Below, one piece after another: positions 7,757 to 16,102 of a stretch of DNA of 17,406 nt (positions are counted from its first letter, which is position 1; each line of letters begins with the position of its first letter). The notes below the pieces were generated by a model. The model did not search any database. It saw nothing but the letters and a program-made list of their open reading frames with translations, and had not been told where the DNA came from. The DNA is from an uncultured Clostridia bacterium (GTDB taxonomy: Bacteria; Bacillota; Clostridia; TANB77; CAG-508): contig CAKPDY010000030.1 of NCBI GenBank assembly GCA_934149165.1, forward strand, positions 1-17,406, in the 5' to 3' direction. Made by a program: the position numbers and the translations under genes.

Positions 7757-7786
7757 TATTATGATACATTTTTAGGTAATTTATAC
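7757..7786 (-). promoter_or_regulatory. Sigma-G-type promoter of the BofC-like gene
   Basis: On the minus strand GTATA (7782-7786) and CATAATA (7757-7763) are separated by 18 bases. This fits the forespore sigma-G consensus of Bacillus (GHATR at -35, CATnHTA at -10, 18-base spacer). A start about seven bases on would leave a leader of some 20 nt carrying the SD. A match in such AT-rich DNA can be chance, but gene identity agrees with it. Confidence 0.55.
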
Positions 7787-7840
7787 ACTATTTTATTACA
7801 ATTTGTATTTGAATGTTCTTATTATTCTTACATTTATATT

Positions 7841-10354
7841 TTAATTTACACATTTCTCCACTTTAACTATTTTTCCATTTTTATTTACTATAACTGTTAT
7901 CTCACCATTTTTATCTGTTCTATAAATTTTTGTTCCAATATATTTAAATCTTTCTAAAATCTCAGCATTTGGATGACCAAACTTATTTTTTTCTCCTACA
8001 CCAATTAATGCAATTTTAGGTTTTACTAAATTTAAAAACTCTTGTGAACTGGAAGTTTTAGAACCATGATGAGCAACTTTTAAAATATCTGCATTTAAAT
8101 TCACATTTTTACTTTGTATTAATTCTTCTGCCTCATTTTCTATATCCCCTGTAAAAAGCATTGAAAACGATTTATATTCCAATTTACACACTATAGAATT
8201 ATTGTTAATTGTATTATTTATTATCAACTGTTTTTGTGGATGTAATATTGTTACTTTTACATCTCCTATATTTAATTTATTCCCTGAATATACATAAATT
8301 AAATTAATTTTTTTCTTACTTACCAATTCCAATAAATATTTATAATTTTCAGTTTCTTTCCCTTGTACAGAAATTACAATATTATTTACTTTCATATTTT
8401 CAATAACAGTAAATAAACCTAATGCATGGTCTGAATCTAAATGAGAAAAAAACATATAATCTATATGTTTAATTTTCCTATCTAACAAATATGGTAATAA
8501 AACATTTTTACCAACATCATAATTTCCTGTTTCACTTCCACCACCATCAATTAAAATAGTCTTATTTGTGTTTGTAATTATTAAACTACAGTCTCCTTGC
8601 CCCACATCTATAAAATGAATTTTTAAACCAGAATTAAATTTTATAATTAAGTTAAAGAATATTAATATTACCATAAATATTGATACTATTTTAATAATAA
8701 AGTAATTATGGTTTTTATTATAGAATTTGAAAATATAAACTATAACTACATATATTATAATAATATTTATAACATTTGGAGTTACACAAACAAACCTCAT
8801 AATACTTAGTTTTGAAGATAAATTAGCCAATATAATAAAAATATTAATTAAAATTTTTATTATAATTGATATAATATTTGCAATTTTCATTGAAATTAAA
8901 GAACTAAATATAGTAACATATCCAAACAAAGACATGATACCTAAAATAGGTGTAATTAAGATATTAGAAATTATAAAAACAAATGATATAGTATTAAAAT
9001 TATACATTAAAATTGGAAAAATTAAAATATTAGCAGAAATACTAACACTTAGAATTGAATATATTTTTTTTATTATTAAAACTACTTTTTCATTATATTT
9101 TAGCATATTATTTACTTTTTCATTATTATCAAAAACATTAGAATAATTAAAAAAACTTGTTTTTAAAATTAATAGATTTTCAAAAAATTTATTAACTTTT
9201 TTATTAAATAATATAATTCCCAATGTTCCAGCAAAAGAAAGCTGAAAACCCAAATCCAATATATTATACGGATTTATAAATAAAATTATTAGGCAAGATA
9301 CTGCAACATTATTTAATGTATCTGATTTTCTATAAAATACCTTAGATATTATAAATATTATATACATAATAACAGCTCTAATAACAGATACTGATGAACC
9401 GGTAAATTTGCAAAATAATAACAACAATAGTATGTATATATATCTACTTTTTCTTTTATCACTTTTTTGTAATAGCCATCCTACACCTGCTATTACATAT
9501 GTAACATGCATTCCAGAAATAGCTAAAATATGGGATAAATTTGCATTACTATACATTTCCTTTTGTTCATCACTTATAAAACTTGAATCTCCCATAAGAA
9601 ATGCAATAACTGTACTTCTTATATCATTATTTGGAATCAATTCTGTTAAGTTATCTATTAATTTATTTTTAATATTATATATATACATATCTAACCATAA
9701 AAGTGAATTTTCTTTTTTTACTGTTATATTACTATATTCAACTTTACAAATACCATAAATATTTTTTGTTTTCAAATAATTAAAATAATCGAATCCTTTA
9801 TAATTACGTCTTACACTTGCTTTTTCAAATGTTCCATTTCCAACAATCATATCTCCATATTTTAGTTTTTTATATATACAATTATTGTTTTTCTTCACTT
9901 TTACTAATAATTTCGTGTTTTTTAAATTTTTACTATTATCTGTTTTTTTTAATTTGACAACATAATTATAATAATATTCACTTTCACTTTTTTCTGAAAC
10001 TACAATTCCTACGAATTTTATATTCTGTACATCTTTGTATATATTTATATATCTATATTCTTTATATTGTACAATAATAGAAGAAATTGCTATTACACAT
10101 AATCCTATATTAATTAGTTTAAATGTCTTAAAATCATAACTATATTTAAAATTTGTATAATTTAAGTTCTTTATAATACATTTAATATATTTAATTATTA
10201 TAATTTTAGAATTATTATTAAAAATATTATATAATACATAATTCATTACTAAGATTATAAAAATAAAGGGAACTATATTTATACTCAAATATAGCCCCCA
10301 TAAAATACCTAAAATATAACTTATAGTAATAATTACAATAGGTCTTTTATTCAA
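7841..10354 (-). CDS. comEC: ComEC/Rec2 DNA-uptake channel with metallo-beta-lactamase domain
   Basis: The membrane channel that passes single-stranded DNA into the cytoplasm during transformation. The N-terminal part has membrane spans and an outer DUF4131-like domain. The Competence domain holds FLMGDSS and NLSHILAISGMHV (to residue 284), followed by many transmembrane helices. The C-terminal hydrolase-like domain has HFIDVGQGDCSLI (580-592), SHLDSDH (637-643), TGD (735-737), AHHGS (761-765) and FGHP (792-795), so the metal ligands look intact. At 837 residues it is full length (Bacillus ComEC about 776). The start is TTG; AGGAG lies eight bases upstream. A three-codon ATG frame inside the SD overlaps this start with its stop codon. 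No other late competence genes are in the window, so actual competence cannot be inferred. Confidence 0.92.
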   Translation of the reverse strand: MNKRPIVIITISYILGILWGLYLSINIVPFIFIILVMNYVLYNIFNNNSKIIIIKYIKCIIKNLNYTNFKYSYDFKTFKLINIGLCVIAISSIIVQYKEYRYINIYKDVQNIKFVGIVVSEKSESEYYYNYVVKLKKTDNSKNLKNTKLLVKVKKNNNCIYKKLKYGDMIVGNGTFEKASVRRNYKGFDYFNYLKTKNIYGICKVEYSNITVKKENSLLWLDMYIYNIKNKLIDNLTELIPNNDIRSTVIAFLMGDSSFISDEQKEMYSNANLSHILAISGMHVTYVIAGVGWLLQKSDKRKSRYIYILLLLLFCKFTGSSVSVIRAVIMYIIFIISKVFYRKSDTLNNVAVSCLIILFINPYNILDLGFQLSFAGTLGIILFNKKVNKFFENLLILKTSFFNYSNVFDNNEKVNNMLKYNEKVVLIIKKIYSILSVSISANILIFPILMYNFNTISFVFIISNILITPILGIMSLFGYVTIFSSLISMKIANIISIIIKILINIFIILANLSSKLSIMRFVCVTPNVINIIIIYVVIVYIFKFYNKNHNYFIIKIVSIFMVILIFFNLIIKFNSGLKIHFIDVGQGDCSLIITNTNKTILIDGGGSETGNYDVGKNVLLPYLLDRKIKHIDYMFFSHLDSDHALGLFTVIENMKVNNIVISVQGKETENYKYLLELVSKKKINLIYVYSGNKLNIGDVKVTILHPQKQLIINNTINNNSIVCKLEYKSFSMLFTGDIENEAEELIQSKNVNLNADILKVAHHGSKTSSSQEFLNLVKPKIALIGVGEKNKFGHPNAEILERFKYIGTKIYRTDKNGEITVIVNKNGKIVKVEKCVN

Positions 10355-10362
10355 AAAGCCAT

Positions 10363-10367
10363 CTCCT
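10363..10367 (-). promoter_or_regulatory. Shine-Dalgarno site selecting the comEC TTG start
   Basis: AGGAG on the minus strand is eight bases before TTG at 10354-10352. No in-frame ATG with a comparable SD is nearby, so TTG is the best start. Confidence 0.7.
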
Positions 10368-10456
10368 TTTTATAATTATTACCCCATATATATTTAAACA
10401 CATATTATATTCTATATATACAACAGTATATAATATATATTTTTCATTTCATAATT

Positions 10457-11953
10457 TTATAAAATTCTTCTTGCCCCCACATATTTAGATTTATTCCATC
10501 TATCAGATAAATTAGATATTATAACTCCAGTTTTACTATCTGAAGCATGAATAAATTTATCATTTCCAATATAAATACCAACATGACCAACTGTACTACC
10601 ACCATTAGTAAATACAAGAATATCACCTGGTTGTAATTCACCTGTAACAGCTTTTCCTTGTGTTGCTTGAACTCTTGATGAATGACTTAATGAATAACCA
10701 AAATGAGCATAAACATACATAGTTAAACCTGAACAATCAAAAGAATTTGGTCCAGATGCACCATATACATATCTACAACCTAAAAATTTTTGTGCATATG
10801 CAACAATATCATTTCCAGTAACACCTGAAGAAGAAACAGGTACACTTTCATTAACAGTTGTAGTTGTTGAAGGTAAATTTGAATTATTTGTTGTTGAAAC
10901 ATTTACACTACTACCATTTGAATTATTACTTGTATTAGTTCTATCTACATTATTAGATCTTGATGTTTCTGCAGTTTTTTCATTTGATAGTAAGTCATTT
11001 CTAATATATCCACTATAACCATTAATTTCTACTTTATACCAACCATTTTCTTCACCTACAACTTTTACCTCTGCATTTAATGCTATGGATGTAACAATAT
11101 CTGAATTTGTATTTGCTTGGCTTCTAACATTAATTGCTGAAGATTTAACATACATAGTTTTAGGTGTATAATTAGATTGTTGTGAATTATTTGCAGTTTC
11201 TTGTGTGTTATTTACATTATTTTGTTCATTATTTTGTTCATTACTTTGTTCATTACTTTCATTATTAGTATTACTCTCGTTATTTTCTGTATTATTAGTA
11301 TTTTCATTTGAATTACTGTTTACATTAACATTTTCTGTTGAAAGTTTGTCAATTCTAACCCATCCATTAATACTTGATGTATTAACATATGCCCATAATC
11401 CTGCATTACTAATTAATGTAACATTTTCATCTTTTTTTACTCCACCTATAACCTCTGAAGTTAGTACTGGCAAGATATAAACTGATGTATCTTCTGTAAT
11501 TTTATATATTTTATTTGAAATAGATTTTGTAACTTGTTCATTTTCTGCACTATTACTTTTACTAGCATTTGTTTCAGAATTACTTTGTTCATTTGCGTTA
11601 TTTTGTGAATTATTATTCTCTGTATTTTCAGAATTAATATTATTTTCTGTATTTCCTGAATTACCTGTATTTGATGTAGAATTATCATCATTTACACTAA
11701 TATATGTTTTACTTGCGTACCCTTTATTGTTTCTTACAGAAACATTATACCAATCTCCTTGTTCTCCTAAAATTTCAACTTCTTCATCTAACCCTAGAAC
11801 ATCTATTACTTCACTTTCTGCAGATGCTGAATTTCTAATTCTTAAATTTGATACTGTAGATTTCCCTGTTGTCGCAAATGTAGGTAATTGAATTGATAAT
11901 AACACCCCTGTTGTTATTAATGCTATTCTAATAAAAGCCTTTTTCTTTTTCAT
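10457..11953 (-). CDS. Secreted SH3-domain NlpC/P60 peptidoglycan endopeptidase
   Basis: A secreted cell-wall hydrolase, expected to cut stem-peptide bonds of peptidoglycan. A signal peptide covers about residues 1-27 (KKKK start, hydrophobic core, PTFA). Three bacterial SH3 domains follow at about 32-88, 147-204 and 266-323, joined by Asn/Ser/Glu/Gln-rich linkers (89-146, 205-264 and 324-380). The NlpC/P60 domain fills the C-terminus with catalytic Cys407 (FDCSGL), His457 (GHVGIYIG) and His469 (FIHA), all intact. AGGAGG lies 12 bases before the ATG, a little far. Its own consensus promoter lies upstream with a leader of about 100 nt, so it is not part of the str operon. comEC follows after 102 bases with no convincing terminator between, so read-through is possible. 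The exact bond cut cannot be told from sequence. Confidence 0.92.
   Translation of the reverse strand: MKKKKAFIRIALITTGVLLSIQLPTFATTGKSTVSNLRIRNSASAESEVIDVLGLDEEVEILGEQGDWYNVSVRNNKGYASKTYISVNDDNSTSNTGNSGNTENNINSENTENNNSQNNANEQSNSETNASKSNSAENEQVTKSISNKIYKITEDTSVYILPVLTSEVIGGVKKDENVTLISNAGLWAYVNTSSINGWVRIDKLSTENVNVNSNSNENTNNTENNESNTNNESNEQSNEQNNEQNNVNNTQETANNSQQSNYTPKTMYVKSSAINVRSQANTNSDIVTSIALNAEVKVVGEENGWYKVEINGYSGYIRNDLLSNEKTAETSRSNNVDRTNTSNNSNGSSVNVSTTNNSNLPSTTTTVNESVPVSSSGVTGNDIVAYAQKFLGCRYVYGASGPNSFDCSGLTMYVYAHFGYSLSHSSRVQATQGKAVTGELQPGDILVFTNGGSTVGHVGIYIGNDKFIHASDSKTGVIISNLSDRWNKSKYVGARRIL
11217..11264. repeat. 12-bp tandem repeat in the second linker of the NlpC/P60 gene
   Basis: Four 12-bp units, TTATTTTGTTCA twice, then TTACTTTGTTCA and a diverged copy, encode the Asn-Glu-Gln-rich linker. 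The unit is a multiple of three, so gain or loss would change linker length without a frameshift. Confidence 0.8.
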
Positions 11954-11975
11954 ATTAAATCCATTCCTCCTCTTA

Positions 11976-12027
11976 TATACACTTTTATATGTGTGTATAA
12001 TAAAATTTATATGAAAATTTTTATTAT
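11976..12027 (-). promoter_or_regulatory. Structured leader of the NlpC/P60 gene
   Basis: Two hairpins can form in the roughly 100-nt leader: TATACAC (11976-11982) with GTGTATA (11993-11999), five bases from the SD, and 11997-12008 with 12015-12027 (12 bp, one bulge). Their arms overlap at 11997-11999, so they partly exclude each other. No known riboswitch class is recognised. Confidence 0.35.
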
Positions 12028-12060
12028 TTAATATTTGTTTAATTTATTATTACATATGTT

Positions 12061-12089
12061 ATTATATACTTTTTAACAGAAAATGTCAA
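12061..12089 (-). promoter_or_regulatory. Consensus sigma-A promoter of the NlpC/P60 gene
   Basis: On the minus strand this is TTGACA (12084-12089), 17 bases, TATAAT (12061-12066): a perfect match in both hexamers and spacing. It lies about 108 bases upstream of the start codon and implies strong vegetative transcription. Confidence 0.88.
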
Positions 12090-12201
12090 TTATAATAAAA
12101 ATTTAAAAATTTAAAATTTTAAAACACTATAAAAAAAGTAAAATTGTTAATAAAATCTATTTTATCTAAAACTAAAGTGTTAAATAAGTGATAAACATCA
12201 A

Positions 12202-12240
12202 AATAGCAAGGTACTACAATTTCTTGTAAACCTTGCTATT
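12202..12240 (-). terminator. Terminator of the str operon, after tuf
   Basis: AATAGCAAGG (12202-12211) pairs with CCTTGCTATT (12231-12240) over 10 bp. Inside, TACAA (12215-12219) pairs with TTGTA (12224-12228) around a four-base loop. On the minus strand the hairpin is followed by TTTTGATGTTTAT. It lies 10 bases past the tuf stop. Confidence 0.85.
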
Positions 12241-12250
12241 AGTATATTTA

Positions 12251-13453
12251 TTACTCAATTATATCAGCAACAACACCTGAACCAACTGTTCTACCACCTT
12301 CACGGATAGCGAATCTTAGTCCTTTTTCAATAGCTATTGGAGTGATTAATTCGATAGTCATATCGATGTTATCACCTGGCATAACCATTTCTGTTCCAGC
12401 TGGTAATTCAATAACACCTGTAACGTCTGTTGTTCTAAAGTAGAATTGTGGTCTATAACCATTAAAGAATGGTGTATGACGTCCACCTTCATCTTTAGTT
12501 AAAACGTATACTTGTGATGTGAATTTTGTATGTGGATGAATTGTTCCTGGTTTAGCTAAAACTTGACCTCTTTCAATTTCATCTCTTTGGATTCCTCTTA
12601 AAAGAACACCAATATTATCTCCAGCTTCTGCTTGATCTAATAATTTTCTGAACATTTCAACACCTGTTACAACAGTTTTCTTTAAGTCTTTTGTTAAACC
12701 AACAATTTCAACTTCATCTTGTAATTTAACAACTCCTCTTTCTACTCTACCTGTAGCAACTGTTCCACGACCTGTGATTGTGAAAACATCTTCTACTGGC
12801 ATTAAGAATGGTAAGTCTGTTGGTCTTTCTGGTGTTGGGATGTAACTATCAACAGCATCCATTAATTCTAATATTGGAGCATATTCAGGAGCATTAATAT
12901 CTTTTGATGTGCTCTCTAATACTGCTAATGAAGATCCTTTTATAACTGGAATATCATCTCCTGGGAAATCATAGCTTGATAATAAGTCTCTAACTTCCAT
13001 TTCAACTAATTCTAATAATTCTGGATCATCAACCATATCACATTTATTTAAGTAAACAACAATGTATTTAACACCAACTTGTCTAGCTAATAAGATGTGC
13101 TCTCTTGTTTGAGGCATTGGGCCATCAGCTGCTGAAACAACTAATATAGCACCATCCATTTGTGCAGCACCTGTAATCATGTTTTTAACATAATCAGCAT
13201 GTCCTGGACAGTCAACGTGTGCATAATGTCTTTTATCTGTTTCATATTCAACGTGAGCTGTATTAATAGTAATACCTCTTTCTCTTTCTTCTGGTGCTTT
13301 ATCGATTTGATCATAAGCTTCAAATTGTGCTTGACCTTTTAATGCTAAAACTTTTGTTATAGCAGCTGTTGTTGTTGTTTTACCATGATCAACGTGTCCG
13401 ATTGTACCAATGTTAACGTGTGGTTTGGTTCTTTCAAATTTTTCCTTTGCCAT
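12251..13453 (-). CDS. tuf: Elongation factor Tu
   Basis: The GTPase that delivers aminoacyl-tRNA to the ribosomal A site. All GTP-binding motifs are canonical: GHVDHGKT (19-26), DCPGH (81-85) and NKCD (136-139), with RGITI at the switch I end (59-63). Domains 2 and 3 follow complete (TGRGTVATGRVERG, then a C-terminus with REGGRTVGSGVV), and 400 residues is the usual length. AAAGGAGG lies eight bases before the ATG. It is the last gene of the str operon, 323 bases after fusA, and the long spacer leaves room for an additional promoter, though none is clear. Codon choice is more regular than in neighbours such as comEC, as expected of a highly expressed gene. Confidence 0.98.
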   Translation of the reverse strand: MAKEKFERTKPHVNIGTIGHVDHGKTTTTAAITKVLALKGQAQFEAYDQIDKAPEERERGITINTAHVEYETDKRHYAHVDCPGHADYVKNMITGAAQMDGAILVVSAADGPMPQTREHILLARQVGVKYIVVYLNKCDMVDDPELLELVEMEVRDLLSSYDFPGDDIPVIKGSSLAVLESTSKDINAPEYAPILELMDAVDSYIPTPERPTDLPFLMPVEDVFTITGRGTVATGRVERGVVKLQDEVEIVGLTKDLKKTVVTGVEMFRKLLDQAEAGDNIGVLLRGIQRDEIERGQVLAKPGTIHPHTKFTSQVYVLTKDEGGRHTPFFNGYRPQFYFRTTDVTGVIELPAGTEMVMPGDNIDMTIELITPIAIEKGLRFAIREGGRTVGSGVVADIIE

Positions 13454-13776
13454 TTAATTTTCCTCCTTTAAATTTGGTGTAGGCTTTACTTAATATAATT
13501 AATCTATATTATCCTAAAATCAAGTTTAAAATTTACTTGAACACCATTTATTTTATATTTTTAAAATTAATAACTTAATTAAACATAAGCATTTTATAAT
13601 ATTTTTATAAGTTTTGCAAGATGTTTTTAATAAATAATTAATATATTTTAATATTAATTATATAAAAATATATATTATAATTTCGGAGATTATTTATATA
13701 TTTTTTTATATAACTCTATACTAAATAAAAATAAATACTTATATTTTTCAATCTTGCATCTTAATAAATACTTAAA
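13454..13776. other. fusA-tuf spacer with A/T hairpins
   Basis: No gene is visible in these 323 bases. Two hairpins stand out: 13634-13644 with 13651-13661 (11 bp, loop ATTTTA), and 13694-13700 with 13707-13713 (7 bp, loop of six T). AATAAATACTTA is repeated directly at 13730-13741 and 13763-13774. CAAGT (13521-13525) and ACTTG (13535-13539) form a small dyad. A weak possible tuf promoter (TTGCAA at 13614-13619, TATAAA at 13593-13598, minus strand) has a short 15-base spacer. No intrinsic terminator with a T-tract follows fusA. Confidence 0.6.
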
Positions 13777-15861
13777 TTAGTCTTCTTTTTTAGTTCTACT
13801 AGCAACAATAGTTTCAAGTACTGATTTTGGAACTTCTTCATAATGACTTGGTTCCATAGCATAAGTACCTCTTCCTTGTGTTTTTGAACGTAAATCTGTT
13901 GCATAACCAAACATTTCTGAAAGTGGAATAAATCCTCTTATTATTTGGTTACCACCTCTAGCTTCCATACCTTCCATTCTTCCTCTTCTTGAGTTAATAT
14001 CTCCAATAACATCTCCCATGTATTCTTCAGGAACTGTTACTTCAACTTTCATAATTGGCTCTAACAATACTGATTTACCTTGTTTACATCCTTCTTTGAA
14101 TGCCATAGAACCAGCAATTTTAAATGCCATTTCTGAAGAGTCAACATCATGGTATGAACCATCAACTACAGTTGCTTTAAAGTCTATAACTGGATATCCA
14201 GCTAATATACCACTTTCAGCAGCTTCTCTAATTCCGTCTTCAATTGGTTTAATATATTCTTTTGGAATAGCTCCACCAACAATTTTGCTTTCAAATTCAA
14301 TTCCCTTTCCAGGTTCTAATGGTTCCATTTCTAACCAGCAGTGTCCATATTGTCCACGTCCACCTGATTGACGAATGAATTTTCCTTCAACTTTAACTTT
14401 ATTTCTTATTGTTTCTTTATATGAAACTTGTGGTTTACCTACTGTACACTCAACTTTGAATTCTCTTTTTAATCTATCAACAATAATGTCTAAGTGTAGC
14501 TCACCCATACCAGCAATAACAGTTTGTCCTGTTTCTTGGTTAGTATATGTTTTAAATGTTGGATCTTCTTCAGCTAATTTTGCTAAAGCAATTCCCATTT
14601 TTTCACTATTAGCTTTATCTTTAGGCTCAATAGCAATATCAATAACTGGTTCAGGGAATTCCATTGACTCCAATATAACTGGATGTGCAGGATCACATAA
14701 AGTATCACCTGTAGAAACTTCTTTTAATCCAACAGCTGCACCTATATCACCAGCATATACTTTTTCAATATCTTCTCTGTGATTAGCATGCATTTGTAGA
14801 ATTCTACCTATTCTATCTTTTTTGTCTTTGTTAGCATTTAAAATTGTTGAACCTGAATCTAATGTTCCTGAGTAAACTCTAAAGAAACATAATTTTCCAA
14901 CAAATGGATCTGTTGCTATTTTGAATGCAAGAGCTGCAAAAGGTTCTGTATCTGATGTTTTTCTTTCAGTTTCATTACCATCTAAATCAACACCTTTAAT
15001 GTTAGGAATATCAATAGGTGCTGGCATATAATCAACAATATTATTTAAAAGTTCTTGAACACCTTTATTTTTATAAGAAGATCCACAACATACAGGAACT
15101 ACTGTATTAGCTATTGTTCCTTTTCTTAGACCCTTCTTAATTTCTTCTTCGGTTAATTCTCCTTCTTCTAAATATTTCATCATTAATTCATCATCTTGTT
15201 CAGCAGCAGCTTCTACCATTTTAGCTCTATATTCGTCAGCCATATCTTTTAAATCTTCAGGAATATCAGTTTCTTCAATTTCCTTTCCTAAATCATCTTT
15301 ATGAATAAATGCTCTCATTTTTATTAAGTCAACTATTCCTTGGAAATTATCTTCTGCACCAATTGGTAATTGAACAGGAACAGCATTAGCATTTAATCTA
15401 TCTTTCATTTGCTCAACACAAGCCATAAAATCTGCACCTGTTATATCCATTTTATTAACATATGCCATTCTTGGAACTTGATACTTATCAGCTTGTCTCC
15501 AAACTGTTTCTGATTGTGGTTGAACACCACCTTTTGCAGCTAAAACTAAAACTGCACCATCTAATACTCTTAAAGATCTCTCAACTTCAACAGTGAAATC
15601 AACGTGACCAGGAGTATCTATAATATTTATTCTATGATTTTTCCAGAAACAAGTTGTTGCAGCTGAAGTAATTGTAATACCTCTTTCTTGTTCTTGAGCC
15701 ATCCAGTCCATTGTAGCTGCACCTTCATGAACCTCTCCTATTTTATGAACTTTACCTGTATAAAATAAGATTCTTTCTGTAGTTGTTGTTTTACCAGCAT
15801 CTATATGAGCCATTATTCCTATATTTCTTGTTCTTTCTAAAGGATAACTTCTACCAGCCAT
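13777..15861 (-). CDS. fusA: Elongation factor G
   Basis: The GTPase that drives translocation of tRNA and mRNA through the ribosome, and with RRF splits post-termination ribosomes. The G domain has AHIDAGKT (18-25), RGITI (60-64), DTPGH (82-86) and NKMD (136-139). The later domains are complete, including GMGELHLDI in domain III, the GGRGQYGH stretch in domain IV, and RGRMEGMEARGG and AEMFGYATDLRS-like sequence in domain V (here SEMFGYATDLRS). Its 694 residues match bacterial EF-G. AAGGAGG lies six bases before the ATG. It is third in rpsL-rpsG-fusA-tuf; 241 bases of A/T palindromes separate it from rpsG. The organisation and motifs favour the main translational EF-G, not a tetracycline-resistance or EF-G2 relative. 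Confidence 0.98.
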   Translation of the reverse strand: MAGRSYPLERTRNIGIMAHIDAGKTTTTERILFYTGKVHKIGEVHEGAATMDWMAQEQERGITITSAATTCFWKNHRINIIDTPGHVDFTVEVERSLRVLDGAVLVLAAKGGVQPQSETVWRQADKYQVPRMAYVNKMDITGADFMACVEQMKDRLNANAVPVQLPIGAEDNFQGIVDLIKMRAFIHKDDLGKEIEETDIPEDLKDMADEYRAKMVEAAAEQDDELMMKYLEEGELTEEEIKKGLRKGTIANTVVPVCCGSSYKNKGVQELLNNIVDYMPAPIDIPNIKGVDLDGNETERKTSDTEPFAALAFKIATDPFVGKLCFFRVYSGTLDSGSTILNANKDKKDRIGRILQMHANHREDIEKVYAGDIGAAVGLKEVSTGDTLCDPAHPVILESMEFPEPVIDIAIEPKDKANSEKMGIALAKLAEEDPTFKTYTNQETGQTVIAGMGELHLDIIVDRLKREFKVECTVGKPQVSYKETIRNKVKVEGKFIRQSGGRGQYGHCWLEMEPLEPGKGIEFESKIVGGAIPKEYIKPIEDGIREAAESGILAGYPVIDFKATVVDGSYHDVDSSEMAFKIAGSMAFKEGCKQGKSVLLEPIMKVEVTVPEEYMGDVIGDINSRRGRMEGMEARGGNQIIRGFIPLSEMFGYATDLRSKTQGRGTYAMEPSHYEEVPKSVLETIVASRTKKED

Positions 15862-15879
15862 TTTTTTCCTCCTTCTATC

Positions 15880-15994
15880 ATATATAATATTTAAATATTA
15901 TATATTTGATTATTTTCTTTTTGTAAAAAAATATAAATAAATTATTTAAATAATTTATTTATATATTTTTAGAATTTATATTTAATATAAATTC
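15880..15994. repeat. Three perfect A/T palindromes upstream of fusA
   Basis: Three perfect dyads follow one another: 15880-15905 (26 bp, centred TATTTAAATA), 15931-15964 (34 bp, centred ATTTAAAT, and extendable by an A5/T5 pair beyond one mismatch) and 15972-15994 (23 bp with one central base). The first ends five bases from the fusA SD. Only the outermost pair of the third contains G or C. In the mRNA they would form hairpins between rpsG and fusA; the 34-bp one is followed by T-tracts on both strands. Confidence 0.75.
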
Positions 15995-16102
15995 GTTTAT
16001 CTAATTAGTGAATATGTTATTAATTTTATTGTATACACAATTATTAAGTCTGCATATTCGTTTTGATAGATAATACATACCTTATATAAACAAATTTCAC
16101 TA

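Noticed and set aside
8934..9758. Plus-strand frames inside comEC
   Set aside because: Hydrophobic antisense frames arise from the membrane-helix codons of comEC; no SD or promoter supports them.
11950..11964. Four-codon leader frame (MDLI) overlapping the NlpC/P60 start
   Set aside because: Its ATG begins one base after AGGAGG, too close for initiation. It is likely a chance result of the sequence around the SD.
13616..13757. Long-range inverted repeat GCAAGAT / ATCTTGC in the fusA-tuf spacer
   Set aside because: Only seven bases pair across a loop of more than 120 bases; chance is sufficient.
14018..14782. Plus-strand frames opposite fusA
   Set aside because: They are antisense shadows of a highly conserved gene, with no SD and no recognisable protein features.
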